Origin: Opacimonas sp002292215
GTDB lineage: Bacteria; Pseudomonadota; Gammaproteobacteria; Enterobacterales; Alteromonadaceae
Direction: 5' to 3'
Assembly: GCA_943846745.1 (NCBI GenBank)
Contig: OX044360.1
Coordinates: 2,170,001 to 2,234,000 of the forward strand
Length of the DNA stretch: 64,000 nt
Under the pieces are notes generated by a model that worked only from the letters and a program-made list of their open reading frames with translations, did not search any database and was not told the origin of the DNA. Both the position numbers and the translations under genes were made by a program. Position 1 is the first letter of the stretch; each line of letters begins with the position of its first letter. Positions 33,839 through 43,294 of the stretch are shown piece by piece.

Positions 33839-34837
33839 CTAATGATTTTGACGAGCTTCCTCTCCGTGCATGCCAGGGGTAGTGTTACTTTTACCGATTG
33901 AAATACAGTTGTGACCATCGCGTTTAGCGGCAAACAGGGCATCATCTGCTGCTTGGAATAGTGATAATGCACCTTGACCATGACTTGGAAAGGTTGATGC
34001 CACTCCCATACTGACGGAGAGATATGGCTCGTCTTGAAGACCCGCGTGTGGGATCTGAGCTTGATTGACGACGGTTTGCATTTTTTCTGCTTTTTTCATA
34101 GCACCAGCTGCATTGCAATCAGGTAAGAGCATGACAAATTCTTCACCGCCGATTCGGGCAAATAAATCCGTCGGTCGGCCACCTTGATCTTCGAGTAAAC
34201 GCGATACTGCAATTAAACAATTATCCCCTTCGGCATGACCATAATGATCGTTGTATTGTTTAAAAAAATCGATATCGATGATGATCATCGACATTTGATG
34301 ATGGTAGCGTATGCAGCGAGCCCATTCGCGTTGCAGTACTTCATTATATTTACGACGATTAGGAACCTGTGTTAGCGGGTCAAAATATGCCATAGACTCA
34401 AGGTACTGCGATTGTTCTTTTAAGCGAATATGAGTCTGTACACGGGCTTCTAGCTCAGCGATCTCGAGTGGCTTGGTAATATAATCGACAGCGCCGGCAT
34501 TAAATCCTTTGGTTTTATCTGATGTGTCTTGCATTCCGGTGACAAAAATGACCGGTATGTTACGCGTATTAACATCGTTTTTTAGCATCGCGCACATTTC
34601 ATACCCATCTATTTCTGGCATGACGACATCGAGTAACATTAAATCGGGTTGAGGGAATTGATTGACGAGGGACAATGCTTCTTTGGCAGAGGAAGCAAAT
34701 GACACCACAAAATTATCGGATAGGCCATTCAGTAAAAAGTGCAGATCCATCGGCGAATCATCCACGACTAAAATGCGGTAAGGTCTTGCTGCTTGTTCAT
34801 AACCTATAGGTTTTTGCTCGCCAGAAAATATATCCAT
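33839..34837 (-). CDS. REC-GGDEF diguanylate cyclase
   Basis: Cytoplasmic response regulator that makes cyclic di-GMP when phosphorylated. The 332 residues have a receiver domain (about 20-138) with acidic pocket VVDDSP, phospho-acceptor Asp70 (LLLDVVMP) and Lys122 (TKPLE), then a GGDEF domain (about 150-318) with active-site GGEEF at 230-234. An RPTD motif at 221-224 is the allosteric inhibitory site, five residues before GGEEF, so product feedback is expected. No cognate kinase is adjacent. It lies upstream of gspN's 3' side but reads the same way, with 132 bases between. Confidence 0.94.
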   Translation of the reverse strand: MDIFSGEQKPIGYEQAARPYRILVVDDSPMDLHFLLNGLSDNFVVSFASSAKEALSLVNQFPQPDLMLLDVVMPEIDGYEMCAMLKNDVNTRNIPVIFVTGMQDTSDKTKGFNAGAVDYITKPLEIAELEARVQTHIRLKEQSQYLESMAYFDPLTQVPNRRKYNEVLQREWARCIRYHHQMSMIIIDIDFFKQYNDHYGHAEGDNCLIAVSRLLEDQGGRPTDLFARIGGEEFVMLLPDCNAAGAMKKAEKMQTVVNQAQIPHAGLQDEPYLSVSMGVASTFPSHGQGALSLFQAADDALFAAKRDGHNCISIGKSNTTPGMHGEEARQNH

Positions 34838-34969
34838 TACCCATCTTTATTCGACTTATTTTATTAAATTATTGTCGCGAACCGGCAATAGCGCAAATTA
34901 TTGCCCGAAATAAGTATGAAAGTGTTTATATTTTGAACAGTTGCGTTACTGCAATCGTGCCAAATGTTA

Positions 34970-35725
34970 TTACCATTTAAGGGGAGTATAGCCTTGAGCA
35001 TCAGGTTGCCCTAAGAATTCAGCCACTCGTTGCATCTCTTCGGGTAACTCTGGCGGTAATTTAAACCGTCCATTGATACGTAGTTGTTGTGGATTATTCC
35101 CAGTCGCAATGAATGACAAACCGAGTTTGTTCGGTTCTCTTACTTCAATGTTATATACCGAATCGATACAACGTAGTTGTGCGTTAAACGTACCTAAATC
35201 TACCATACCCGTTGATACTAACACCCCTGCATTTTGCCAACTACCTGAACCATTGAGGTGTTCACAAATAGGCACAGGTTGGCTGACATCGAAGCTCGCA
35301 TCAGACAGCTTAATCCCAATTTGACCTGCGCCAATAACCGGTACAGGAAGGGCAGCTTGAGCAAATATGACTTCTGCAGGTAATGTCGCGTTTATCTCAT
35401 GCACACTCAATATCTTAGAAAATAATGCATAGGCAACAGTACCATTAACATGCGTATTTGTGCGCTGGTTAGTGTGTACTTCAGCACTGATAGTACCGGT
35501 CAATAACGCCCATACGGAGATATCCCATGTAACATTATTTAGTGTTTGCCCGTGCACTAATGCACTGGCGGCACTGCCTTGCCAAATCGTACCTGACACT
35601 TCATAGAGCCCTATACCGGTGGGGAAGTTAACACGGTAAACCACGTGCTTTGCCGGTAATTTGGCAATGACAAGTATGATTAATAAGAGTAGTGCGCTAA
35701 GCACTATGAAAATACGAGACTTCAT
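34970..35725 (-). CDS. gspN: Type II secretion protein GspN
   Basis: Accessory component of the type II secretion system, found only in some lineages. The 251 residues start with a single membrane helix (about 5-22) and continue as a mostly periplasmic domain with GIGLYEVSGTIWQGSA, typical of GspN, and repeated beta-strand patterns similar to GspC/AsmA-like regions. It is the last gene of the gspC-N operon and overlaps gspM by 4 bases. Confidence 0.9.
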   Translation of the reverse strand: MKSRIFIVLSALLLLIILVIAKLPAKHVVYRVNFPTGIGLYEVSGTIWQGSAASALVHGQTLNNVTWDISVWALLTGTISAEVHTNQRTNTHVNGTVAYALFSKILSVHEINATLPAEVIFAQAALPVPVIGAGQIGIKLSDASFDVSQPVPICEHLNGSGSWQNAGVLVSTGMVDLGTFNAQLRCIDSVYNIEVREPNKLGLSFIATGNNPQQLRINGRFKLPPELPEEMQRVAEFLGQPDAQGYTPLKW

Positions 35726-36207
35726 GATTTTCCTAGTTGTAAACGGCGAACTTTGACCATACCTGCGCCGCCAGATTCACTAATATCCGCCTGTAATACT
35801 TGTACGCCGCTTTTATCTAAACTATCCAACCACACCATTAACGTATTAAATTCAACTTCATCAATCCACACTTGGACTTCATCATTACTGGGTTGGATCC
35901 GTGTTAAGGTGATATTACTAGCTTTGGCAGTTTGGTTGACTGCTTGCACGATAGAGCCTTTTAATGTTGCTTTACCCGGTCCTTGACGTCGAAATTGTAA
36001 GACCTTTGCTTCTTGTTGTACGATCCATGTTGATAATGCTTGTTGTTGTCCTAAAAGCGCTGTTTGGCGAGTAATCGTGTTGTTCATAGGCGCCCACACG
36101 AGTCCGTAGAATAACCCTATAACAAGTATGATACTGCCAATTTTTAATAATAGTTGTTCGCGGATTTCAAGTTTACCATACCACTCAATGATCATTTTTT
36201 TGTTCAT
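35722..36207 (-). CDS. gspM: Type II secretion protein GspM
   Basis: Inner-membrane platform protein that partners GspL. The 161 residues have a short cytoplasmic N-terminus (MKKMI-like, then WYGKLEIREQLLL), one helix near 24-42 and a periplasmic ferredoxin-like domain (about 85-158). The GspM opening W...L..REQ.LL is visible. It starts 3 bases after the gspL stop. Confidence 0.92.
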   Translation of the reverse strand: MNKKMIIEWYGKLEIREQLLLKIGSIILVIGLFYGLVWAPMNNTITRQTALLGQQQALSTWIVQQEAKVLQFRRQGPGKATLKGSIVQAVNQTAKASNITLTRIQPSNDEVQVWIDEVEFNTLMVWLDSLDKSGVQVLQADISESGGAGMVKVRRLQLGKS

Positions 36208-36210
36208 GAT

Positions 36211-37452
36211 TTATCCTTTGATGGTCAATGTGCCGATGACTAAATTGTTGCGATTATTAATGGCACCTTCTTCTACGGTATAACCGATTGCCTGCGCTTG
36301 ATTTTTAAAGGTCTGTAAATCCGCAAATGATTTCGCTTGCGCTTGGATCCTTAACTCTGAACGGTCATGGTTAAATTTTAATGATTGCGCTTCGACATTG
36401 GATGCTGCAAAAGCATTGCTGAGGTTAGTCAGCATATCGACACCTGAAACACCATTACCCATATCATGTAAACGATTCACATATTGAGTAATCGCCCGTC
36501 GTGCGTCACGATATGCACCAATATCGGGAAAGCTTTTTTGAATATCACGTTGGATTTGACTATTGAGTTGATCATTTTGTTGCTGTAAATCATAGATCAT
36601 TATGCCCTTATCTACCAAGCCTAAACCCAAAGCGATTACGGCAACTGCAGCAACACTTCGCCAATATTGCCACTGACCTGAGCTACGCTGTTTTTGCTGG
36701 TACTTACCTTGGCATAAGTTAAATGACGTACTAGCAATAAATCCAGAATCGGTCTGCGGTGCAATACCCTGTGCGAAAATATGCATCGGTAATTCTAATT
36801 CAGCGGTGTGTGTAGTGACTAACTCATTGTTAGCAAAGATATCATCCTGGGTAAATTGTGTCAGTGCAAAGGGGCTGCCTTGTTGTTGGATATGCTGTTG
36901 TAATAACGGCGCTAACCAGGATGTTTCACCTGCCCAGCCGGCCCATGAACTACTGCGTACTAACAGTTGTTCTCGGATTTGCATACTGGCTAATGTCGGC
37001 GCAGTATCATCCGCTGCGATCGGTAACGGTAGTGCCAATATATCTGGAAGCATCCGCTGGCACGGTAACCCTGCATCGCTTAGCCATCTCAACCATTTAT
37101 TCATAGTAGCATCTGCAACAATGGCTAACATCTGTTGATTATCTACTTTCGGTCCTAATGCAATAAATTGTTCATCAATATCTAATGCCACATCATCTTC
37201 TAGCATAAAACCTATTGATTGAATGACTTTGCGTGATGCTCCAGGGGGCAAGGTAATGGTCCGTAACAACACTTCAGTTGACGGAACTAAAACAGTCAAG
37301 GGTCTCCCAGCTGCGCGTTCTTGTAATGTGTCAAGTGCCGCTGCATCGGGTAACACACCAGAAGCTAAAATAGTTTTCTGGGTGGTTTGCCAGATCGCCC
37401 AATCAATAGCCTGTTCATCGTGTGCGCCTAAGCGAATGATGAGTTGTTCCAC
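36211..37452 (-). CDS. gspL: Type II secretion protein GspL
   Basis: Bitopic protein linking the GspE ATPase to the periplasmic pseudopilus machinery. GTG 37452 is chosen: GGGAGAAGG lies just before it, it starts one base after the gspK stop, and VEQLIIRLGA then matches the family N-terminus. The ATG at 37491 would add 13 residues and overlap gspK by 38 bases. The resulting ~413 residues have an actin-like cytoplasmic domain (about 1-235), one helix near 265-283 and a periplasmic domain with GVSGVDMLTNLSNAF. Confidence 0.93.
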   Translation of the reverse strand: MEQLIIRLGAHDEQAIDWAIWQTTQKTILASGVLPDAAALDTLQERAAGRPLTVLVPSTEVLLRTITLPPGASRKVIQSIGFMLEDDVALDIDEQFIALGPKVDNQQMLAIVADATMNKWLRWLSDAGLPCQRMLPDILALPLPIAADDTAPTLASMQIREQLLVRSSSWAGWAGETSWLAPLLQQHIQQQGSPFALTQFTQDDIFANNELVTTHTAELELPMHIFAQGIAPQTDSGFIASTSFNLCQGKYQQKQRSSGQWQYWRSVAAVAVIALGLGLVDKGIMIYDLQQQNDQLNSQIQRDIQKSFPDIGAYRDARRAITQYVNRLHDMGNGVSGVDMLTNLSNAFAASNVEAQSLKFNHDRSELRIQAQAKSFADLQTFKNQAQAIGYTVEEGAINNRNNLVIGTLTIKG

Positions 37453-37453
37453 G

Positions 37454-38443
37454 TTACCTTCTCCCAAAAGTGCGTTGAATGACACTGACATTTTCTTGAT
37501 TGGTTACATGCATCAAGCTGGTCAATGTAAACTGTGTCTCATTATACTGAGTAATTGTCGTTAAGGTAAAATACTCTGTAGTGGTGTTGAACCACGTTCG
37601 TTGCGTATCCGACAAGATGATACCAGCCATTTCTGGCTCGTCAAAAAAATCAGCCGCCGTTTCATAGCCACGCTCAGGGCGTGACTCGATTAATGATTGG
37701 GCATCTGATACGGATAGCCCTGTGACGGCAGATAATAACATGTCATCATCTTCAGTCAGGGTATTGATATTAATTACCAAGTTTTGGTTTTGTGGCAGCA
37801 CGCACACATATTGTAATAAATCAGCAAACCACTCGACATTAACGCCATTGACTAACCGTAGTTCGGAGACTTCGGTTAAGAGAGTATTGGCACTTAAATG
37901 TGGATAGCGTAAACCCAAATAAGTGTCATCTTCTGCGCCATAGGGGCGGGCAATGGTATTGTCATCGAGATAATCAACCAGCGAGTCTCTAACGACATCC
38001 GCAGTATAAGTATCGCCATTGGTTATTTCTCTAACTAACGCACTAAAGGCGTCCATAGCCGGAGTGGTATTGCGATCGCCAGTGTTAGAAGAGCTTGGGG
38101 GCTGTGCTAATGCATTAATATTAAAGCATGCTTGAGAATCTGTAATCGTAGCGGTAATTTGGCCATTTTCTATCGGATAAACTAGGGGTTGTGCCCAAGG
38201 TTGATTGAGATGGATATTTCCATCATCAAGTTCATATAAGTTTTTGATGGCGATCATGGCGTAAGCCTCAGCACCAATACTGTACCAATACGCTTGATTG
38301 TTATCTTTAATATTACTGGCACGTTGAACTTGTAGTTGTAAGCGACTGCCCATCTCGGTTGCAAGTACACTCACCAGTGCGACGATGAATAACACAATCA
38401 ACAATGCCATGCCGCGTTGATGCGCTAGAGGTGAACGAGTCAT
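37454..38443 (-). CDS. gspK: Type II secretion minor pseudopilin GspK
   Basis: Large minor pseudopilin at the pseudopilus tip. The 329 residues begin with a basic leader and prepilin peptidase site QRG^MALLIVLFIVALVS; lack of Glu at +5 is normal for GspK. The large globular insertion (about 90-250) and SAM-like helix-hairpin-helix region (LTEVSELRLVNGV; AVTGLSVSDAQSLIESRPERGY) are typical. It overlaps gspJ by 4 bases. Confidence 0.95.
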   Translation of the reverse strand: MTRSPLAHQRGMALLIVLFIVALVSVLATEMGSRLQLQVQRASNIKDNNQAYWYSIGAEAYAMIAIKNLYELDDGNIHLNQPWAQPLVYPIENGQITATITDSQACFNINALAQPPSSSNTGDRNTTPAMDAFSALVREITNGDTYTADVVRDSLVDYLDDNTIARPYGAEDDTYLGLRYPHLSANTLLTEVSELRLVNGVNVEWFADLLQYVCVLPQNQNLVININTLTEDDDMLLSAVTGLSVSDAQSLIESRPERGYETAADFFDEPEMAGIILSDTQRTWFNTTTEYFTLTTITQYNETQFTLTSLMHVTNQENVSVIQRTFGRR

Positions 38444-39105
38444 GAACTAGCACTACTATCTGAACTTGCCTCTGGGGCAGGGACCGCTGGCGGATCAAGC
38501 AGGGCGAATTCACGTCGGATCACACCAAAATCTTTGGTCGTGATTTCAATGGCAATGCCTTTAGGTACTTTGTTGCCTTCATAAGACTCATCCCAACTAA
38601 TTTCATTACGTGAATTAATTGCCACCATAAACTCGATATTCAAGTCAGTGACGCCTGTTAATAGTGGTCGTACTAAGGGGTCAACACCTAAATCGTTGTC
38701 GACAAAGAGGGTGTGCAGACGCTCCAATACATTATCGCTATTAAGGCGATAGGCGACACCTTGCATATTTGAACGCGGCAGTAACCACATAGGATTTTGC
38801 CAGCCGTTACGGACAAAACTGACACCATCATGGGTGCTTTGCATTTCACCGGCGCCACCGAAAAATACTGTCGTGTTATTATCTACACCGCCAATCCGTG
38901 GTGCTCGATTTACCGCTTGTAACAAATCACGCTCGATAACCATCATGGCACGTTGCAGTGATTGTAATCGTTCGATGGATTGTGATGATTGTTCTGACGC
39001 AGCAATAACATTGGTTAAGACGGCAGTAGAGGCGCTGGCAATTAATGAAAATATCGCAATGGCGACCAAGATTTCAACTAAGGTAAATCCGCGTTGTGCT
39101 TGCAT
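38440..39105 (-). CDS. gspJ: Type II secretion minor pseudopilin GspJ
   Basis: Minor pseudopilin of the tip complex (I-J-K). The 221 residues start MQAQRG^FTLVEILVAIAIFSLIA, a type IV pilin-like site with Glu at +5. Family motifs VIERDLLQAVNRAPR and FVRNGWQNP are present. A Ser/Pro/Glu-rich tail ends the protein. Its ATG overlaps the gspI stop by one base. Confidence 0.94.
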   Translation of the reverse strand: MQAQRGFTLVEILVAIAIFSLIASASTAVLTNVIAASEQSSQSIERLQSLQRAMMVIERDLLQAVNRAPRIGGVDNNTTVFFGGAGEMQSTHDGVSFVRNGWQNPMWLLPRSNMQGVAYRLNSDNVLERLHTLFVDNDLGVDPLVRPLLTGVTDLNIEFMVAINSRNEISWDESYEGNKVPKGIAIEITTKDFGVIRREFALLDPPAVPAPEASSDSSASS

Positions 39106-39539
39106 TAAGTCGCACCACTGGAGGTCGGTTTAGCAAAAAAGCTCACCACATTAGTAATTGGACGACGGTATGCTTCATCGGTAGCAACAGTAATTCTGAC
39201 TTGTATGAGTTCAGTTTCGGCAGTTTTGGTGACGGTTTGTTGCCAATACCACGTGGTACTAGCCATGTCCATTTGCCCTTTTTCATTGTTTTTAATCGGC
39301 CATTCTCGCGCAAGGTGTAATTGAGCGAGACGATTGTTGGCCACAAAAGTTGCAAAGGTAATATCTTGTAATTGCCCAACACTAGATAAATTTTCTGTTG
39401 TTGCTTTCATCACCGCAGTGCCCGTTAAACCAAAAATCAACAACGCCACCATGACTTCAATCAAAGTCATGCCTCGTTGAGAGTAACGCAATGCTGAAGT
39501 AGGGAGACTTAAGCGAGGTAACCGGCTAAAGATCTGCAT
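39105..39539 (-). CDS. gspI: Type II secretion minor pseudopilin GspI
   Basis: Minor pseudopilin. The 144 residues have a longer than usual leader (about 23 residues, LSLPTSALRYSQRG) before the cleavage site RG^MTLIEVMVALLIFGLTG, then the family pattern TFVANNRLAQLHLAREWP and TWYWQQTV. A shorter leader from a downstream start cannot be excluded. It overlaps gspH by one base and gspJ by one base. Confidence 0.93.
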   Translation of the reverse strand: MQIFSRLPRLSLPTSALRYSQRGMTLIEVMVALLIFGLTGTAVMKATTENLSSVGQLQDITFATFVANNRLAQLHLAREWPIKNNEKGQMDMASTTWYWQQTVTKTAETELIQVRITVATDEAYRRPITNVVSFFAKPTSSGAT

Positions 39540-40159
39540 TAAGGGCGCTCTTTATCGGCAGCAGTTAAATCATGATTCAAAGGTAAATACCCCTGTGAGC
39601 TAACACTGAATGTTTCATTACCCAACTGCGCATCGAAAAACTCAAAGGTCAGGGTAAACTCAGTAATATCGCCACTGGATAAAAATAGTATTTGCGGAGG
39701 CGGGGGAGGAATGTCTTCTTCTTTACCTATTTGGACCCCATCACTGGATACAGATAATGTTTCATCAAACAAAGCGTTATCACTAAACAATGAATCTTCA
39801 GTTTCCCACTCAAAGCCGTCAAGTTGCAATTTGAGCGCATAATCGCTGTCTAACTCGCGCTTAGTAAACGCTTTATTCTGTTCTACAGGGATCCAATTGT
39901 CGTTGTCATCTAAAGTCACAAAATGATAGCTGTTACGCTTATCATCAATCACAAGACCAAATTGTAGCTGATTTAATACAGCAAAATCAGACGCCATGGT
40001 TGTGATAGCATGAAAGCGCTGAGCTTCTGTTTTGAGCTTATCGGACGGATTAGTACCAAACGCATTGACGACTACGTACGCAGACACTAATCCCATGATG
40101 ACAAGCACCAACATGATTTCGATTAGGGTAAATCCAGATTGGCGCTGTGCAGGGATCAT
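39539..40159 (-). CDS. gspH: Type II secretion minor pseudopilin GspH
   Basis: Minor pseudopilin. The 206 residues start with AQRQSG^FTLIEIMLVLVIMGLVSAYVV, the prepilin cleavage site and hydrophobic helix. RFHAITTMASDFAVLNQLQFGLVI and SYHFVTLDD are the GspH fold elements. A short Pro run (IPPPPPQ, near residue 152) sits in the second half, longer than in many GspH proteins. It lies 19 bases after gspG. Confidence 0.93.
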   Translation of the reverse strand: MIPAQRQSGFTLIEIMLVLVIMGLVSAYVVVNAFGTNPSDKLKTEAQRFHAITTMASDFAVLNQLQFGLVIDDKRNSYHFVTLDDNDNWIPVEQNKAFTKRELDSDYALKLQLDGFEWETEDSLFSDNALFDETLSVSSDGVQIGKEEDIPPPPPQILFLSSGDITEFTLTFEFFDAQLGNETFSVSSQGYLPLNHDLTAADKERP

Positions 40160-40178
40160 AAACGTCTGATTGTCTTAG

Positions 40179-40604
40179 TTAAAGGTAGTCGTTGAGATTC
40201 CACGTACCGATATCATCATCAGTACCGGGTTCCATATCAGGGCCATTAGAAAAAATATCAACCGCGCCTACTTCTCCGGGGGAAATTAACTGATAGTCAT
40301 TGCCCCAAGGATCAGTCGGGAGACGTTGGATATAGCCACCTTCACGATACGCGCGAGGGATCGGGTCAATCGTGGGTTCACTGACTAATGCTTCTAAACC
40401 TTGTTCAGTGGTCGGGTAGCGATTGTTGTTAAGCTTATACATCTGCATCGCCCCTTCTAAGGTTTGAATATCGATGGCGGCTTTTTTAAGCTGCGCTTCT
40501 TCTTGGTTACCTAAAATTTGCGGTACGACCATCGAGGCCATAATACCGATGATCACTAAGACCACCATTACTTCAATAAGCGTAAAACCAGTTGCTTTTT
40601 TCAT
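40179..40604 (-). CDS. gspG: Type II secretion major pseudopilin GspG
   Basis: Main subunit of the pseudopilus piston. The 141 residues have a very short leader and site KATG^FTLIEVMVVLVIIGIMASMVVP. The conserved core ALEGAMQMYKLNNNRYPTT (here TLEGAMQMYK), EGLEALV, GGYIQRLPTDPWGNDY and the calcium-site region SNGPDMEPGTDDDIGTWN are all present. Its ATG overlaps the gspF stop by one base. Confidence 0.97.
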   Translation of the reverse strand: MKKATGFTLIEVMVVLVIIGIMASMVVPQILGNQEEAQLKKAAIDIQTLEGAMQMYKLNNNRYPTTEQGLEALVSEPTIDPIPRAYREGGYIQRLPTDPWGNDYQLISPGEVGAVDIFSNGPDMEPGTDDDIGTWNLNDYL

Positions 40605-41830
40605 TACGTATTCACCATGCTATTTAATGCGATTATGGGTTGCAGGATAGCCAGTACAATAAACAGCACTATGCCTGCCATAGAAACGATTAGCAGTGGC
40701 TCAAAGACTTTGAGTGACACACCAACCAGAGATTCAAATTCACGGTCTTGGTTATCCGCCGCTCGAGCTAACATTCCTTGTAACTCACCAGAACGTTCGC
40801 CCGAGGCAATCATATGCATCATCATGGGCGGGAACATTTTGGTTTTATCTAATGCGGCACGTAAACTGGCGCCTTCTTTGACCATGATCGCAGATTCAGC
40901 GACTTGAGCTTTTATATGCTTATTGAGTAATACATCGCTGGCAATTTTCATCGCTTCGAGTAGCGGTACGGCACTGGCAGTTAAAATGGATAAGGTACGA
41001 GCAAAGCGCGCGGTATTGAGACCACGATTGACTTTACCGATGAGTGGCACGCCCAATATCCAGCGATGGAATTTGAGCTGCATTGCCGGAATGCGTAAGG
41101 TACGTTGTGCGCCGATGATAGCAACAACTAACGCAATCAATACCCACATCCACGATGCTTGTAAAAAAGTTGAAATATCCATAACGATTTGGGTAATTGG
41201 GGGTAAGCCTTGCCCCATATGTTCAAATTGAGTGACGATTTTAGGCACGACGACGGTCAACAATAAAACCGTGATAGCGACAGCAAAAAACATCATCAAG
41301 CCCGGATAAATCATCGCTTGAATAACTTGGCTGCGGGTTTTTTCTCTATTTTCAGTGTAATCAGCTAAGCGGTTAAGTACGACGTCTAAGTGGCCAGATT
41401 TTTCACCTGCAGCTACCATTGCAATAAACAAGGTATCAAATATACTCGGAAAATCCCCTAACGCTTCAGCTAAACCAAACCCTTCAACGACTTTAGAGCG
41501 TACAGCCATCATCATATTCTTTTGACGAGGTTTTTCGCTCTGTTCGGCGACCGCTAATAAGGCCTCTTCAATCGGTAATGCAGCTTCAACTAAGGTGGCT
41601 AACTGACGGGTTAATAATGCTAATTCACCAGCAGAGATACTGGGTTTGAATAACGTAAATTGAAAAGAATTATTTTTGTTTGTTTGTTGTTCTTTGACTT
41701 GCTCAACAGCAACAGGGATCAGTCCCTGTTCACGCAGTTGTTGACGTATTTGACGCGCGTTATCGCCTTCAAGTACGCCTTTCTTGGTTTTGCCTTGTGG
41801 ATTTACTGCTTCAAATGCAAACGCTGCCAT
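40604..41830 (-). CDS. gspF: Type II secretion inner-membrane platform GspF
   Basis: Polytopic platform protein contacting the GspE ATPase. The 408 residues begin AAFAFEAVNPQGKTKKGVLEGD and hold two tandem T2SF domains (about 72-195 and 275-397), each with the pattern LALLTRQLATLVEAALPIEEAL / FARTLSILTASAVPLLEAM. Three helices are predicted near 170-190, 220-245 and 375-400. It lies 6 bases after gspE. Confidence 0.97.
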   Translation of the reverse strand: MAAFAFEAVNPQGKTKKGVLEGDNARQIRQQLREQGLIPVAVEQVKEQQTNKNNSFQFTLFKPSISAGELALLTRQLATLVEAALPIEEALLAVAEQSEKPRQKNMMMAVRSKVVEGFGLAEALGDFPSIFDTLFIAMVAAGEKSGHLDVVLNRLADYTENREKTRSQVIQAMIYPGLMMFFAVAITVLLLTVVVPKIVTQFEHMGQGLPPITQIVMDISTFLQASWMWVLIALVVAIIGAQRTLRIPAMQLKFHRWILGVPLIGKVNRGLNTARFARTLSILTASAVPLLEAMKIASDVLLNKHIKAQVAESAIMVKEGASLRAALDKTKMFPPMMMHMIASGERSGELQGMLARAADNQDREFESLVGVSLKVFEPLLIVSMAGIVLFIVLAILQPIIALNSMVNT

Positions 41831-41836
41831 AAACCG

Positions 41837-43285
41837 TTATTCCTCGCGCGTCACGCGCAGTACTTCTTCTAGAGAAGTCACGCCACTGAGGACTTTATCG
41901 CAACCATCAGAGCGGATACTCGGAGTATCTTTGCGGATCAATTTTTCGATGGCTTGCTCACCTTTACCAGTATGCATCAGTTCACGGACATCTTCATTGA
42001 CGCGGAGTAGCTCATGAATACCCGTTCTGCCACGATAGCCTGTATGATTGCAAGCAATACAATCACCTGGAGAGTAAATGATTTGCGGCGTCGTTAATCC
42101 CAGTACTTCACACTCAGACGGAGTCGCTTCATGTGGGATTTTACAGTCTACGCATAAGGTACGGACTAGGCGTTGTGATAATACCGCGAGTAAGCTCGAT
42201 GATAATAAAAACGGTTCAATGCCCATATCTTCTAAGCGCGTAATGGCGCCAGCAGCGGTATTGGTGTGTAGAGTGGATAACACAAGGTGGCCGGTTAAAC
42301 TCGCTTGTACTGCAATTTCTGCTGTTTCACGATCGCGGATTTCACCTATCATGACTACATCTGGATCTTGTCTTAGAATAGCACGAAGCCCGCGCGCAAA
42401 TGTCATATCGACACGCGTGTTGACTTGAGTTTGTCCAATCCCTTGCAAATCAAATTCAATGGGATCTTCAACGGTTAAAATATTACGGTCTTTGGAATTG
42501 ATTTCGCTTAATCCTGCATACAAGGTGGTGGATTTACCTGAACCAGTTGGACCCGTAACCAAAATGATGCCATGAGGCTTGCGGATCAAATCAGAAAAAA
42601 TAGTACGATTGGCTGCTGTCATTCCGAGATCTTCAAGGTTTAATCTCACGTTATTTTTGTCTAATAAACGCAATACGACGCGCTCACCATGGCTCGATGG
42701 CATCGTTGAAACTCGAACATCTACTGCACGACCTGCGATTTTTAGTGAAATTCGACCGTCTTGAGGGATACGCTTTTCAGCGATATCAAGTTTAGCCATG
42801 ACTTTAATACGCGAAACGAGCATGGATGACATTTTACGATTTGGACGTAAAATTTCACGTAAAACCCCATCTACTCGAAAACGTACAACAAGTTGATTTT
42901 CAAATGTCTCGATATGAATATCAGATGCGCCTTCTTTGATCGCTTCACCGAGCATCGCGTTGATGAGTTTGATAATTGGCGCATCATCTTCGCTATCGAG
43001 TAGATCTTCGGTATCAGGAAGTTCTTCAGCCAGCGCAAACAAGTCACTTTCATTGCCTAAGTCTTCCATTAGCTGTTTGGCTTCAGAAGAATCTCGTTGA
43101 TAAAAAGACGTCAGTAACGTTTCAAATTTATCGGTTGGCACTTGTTCCAACGCAAAACCGTTTCCAAAAGCGCGACGCACCTCAGCAAACACCTCAAGCG
43201 CGGTTTCTTGCGTATAAAAAACCGTAGGCGTCACCGGATCTAATAAGATTTGATGACGTTTGGCAAAACTAAAGCTAATATCCAT
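41837..43285 (-). CDS. gspE: Type II secretion ATPase GspE
   Basis: Cytoplasmic hexameric ATPase that drives pseudopilus assembly. The 482 residues contain an N-terminal GspL-binding region (LPFSFA-like start ISFSFAKRHQILL), Walker A GPTGSGKST (245-253), Asp box LTVEDPIEF, Walker B VVMIGEIRDRETAEI and the GspE zinc tetracysteine (CVDC and CIAC, about 395-430). AAGGGTGA is a good site and lies across the gspD stop. Confidence 0.97.
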   Translation of the reverse strand: MDISFSFAKRHQILLDPVTPTVFYTQETALEVFAEVRRAFGNGFALEQVPTDKFETLLTSFYQRDSSEAKQLMEDLGNESDLFALAEELPDTEDLLDSEDDAPIIKLINAMLGEAIKEGASDIHIETFENQLVVRFRVDGVLREILRPNRKMSSMLVSRIKVMAKLDIAEKRIPQDGRISLKIAGRAVDVRVSTMPSSHGERVVLRLLDKNNVRLNLEDLGMTAANRTIFSDLIRKPHGIILVTGPTGSGKSTTLYAGLSEINSKDRNILTVEDPIEFDLQGIGQTQVNTRVDMTFARGLRAILRQDPDVVMIGEIRDRETAEIAVQASLTGHLVLSTLHTNTAAGAITRLEDMGIEPFLLSSSLLAVLSQRLVRTLCVDCKIPHEATPSECEVLGLTTPQIIYSPGDCIACNHTGYRGRTGIHELLRVNEDVRELMHTGKGEQAIEKLIRKDTPSIRSDGCDKVLSGVTSLEEVLRVTREE

Positions 43286-43294
43286 GCGTCACCC

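Noticed and set aside
41660..42017. Short open frames antisense to gspF and gspE
   Set aside because: They lie inside conserved genes of the operon and show no domain or start signal.
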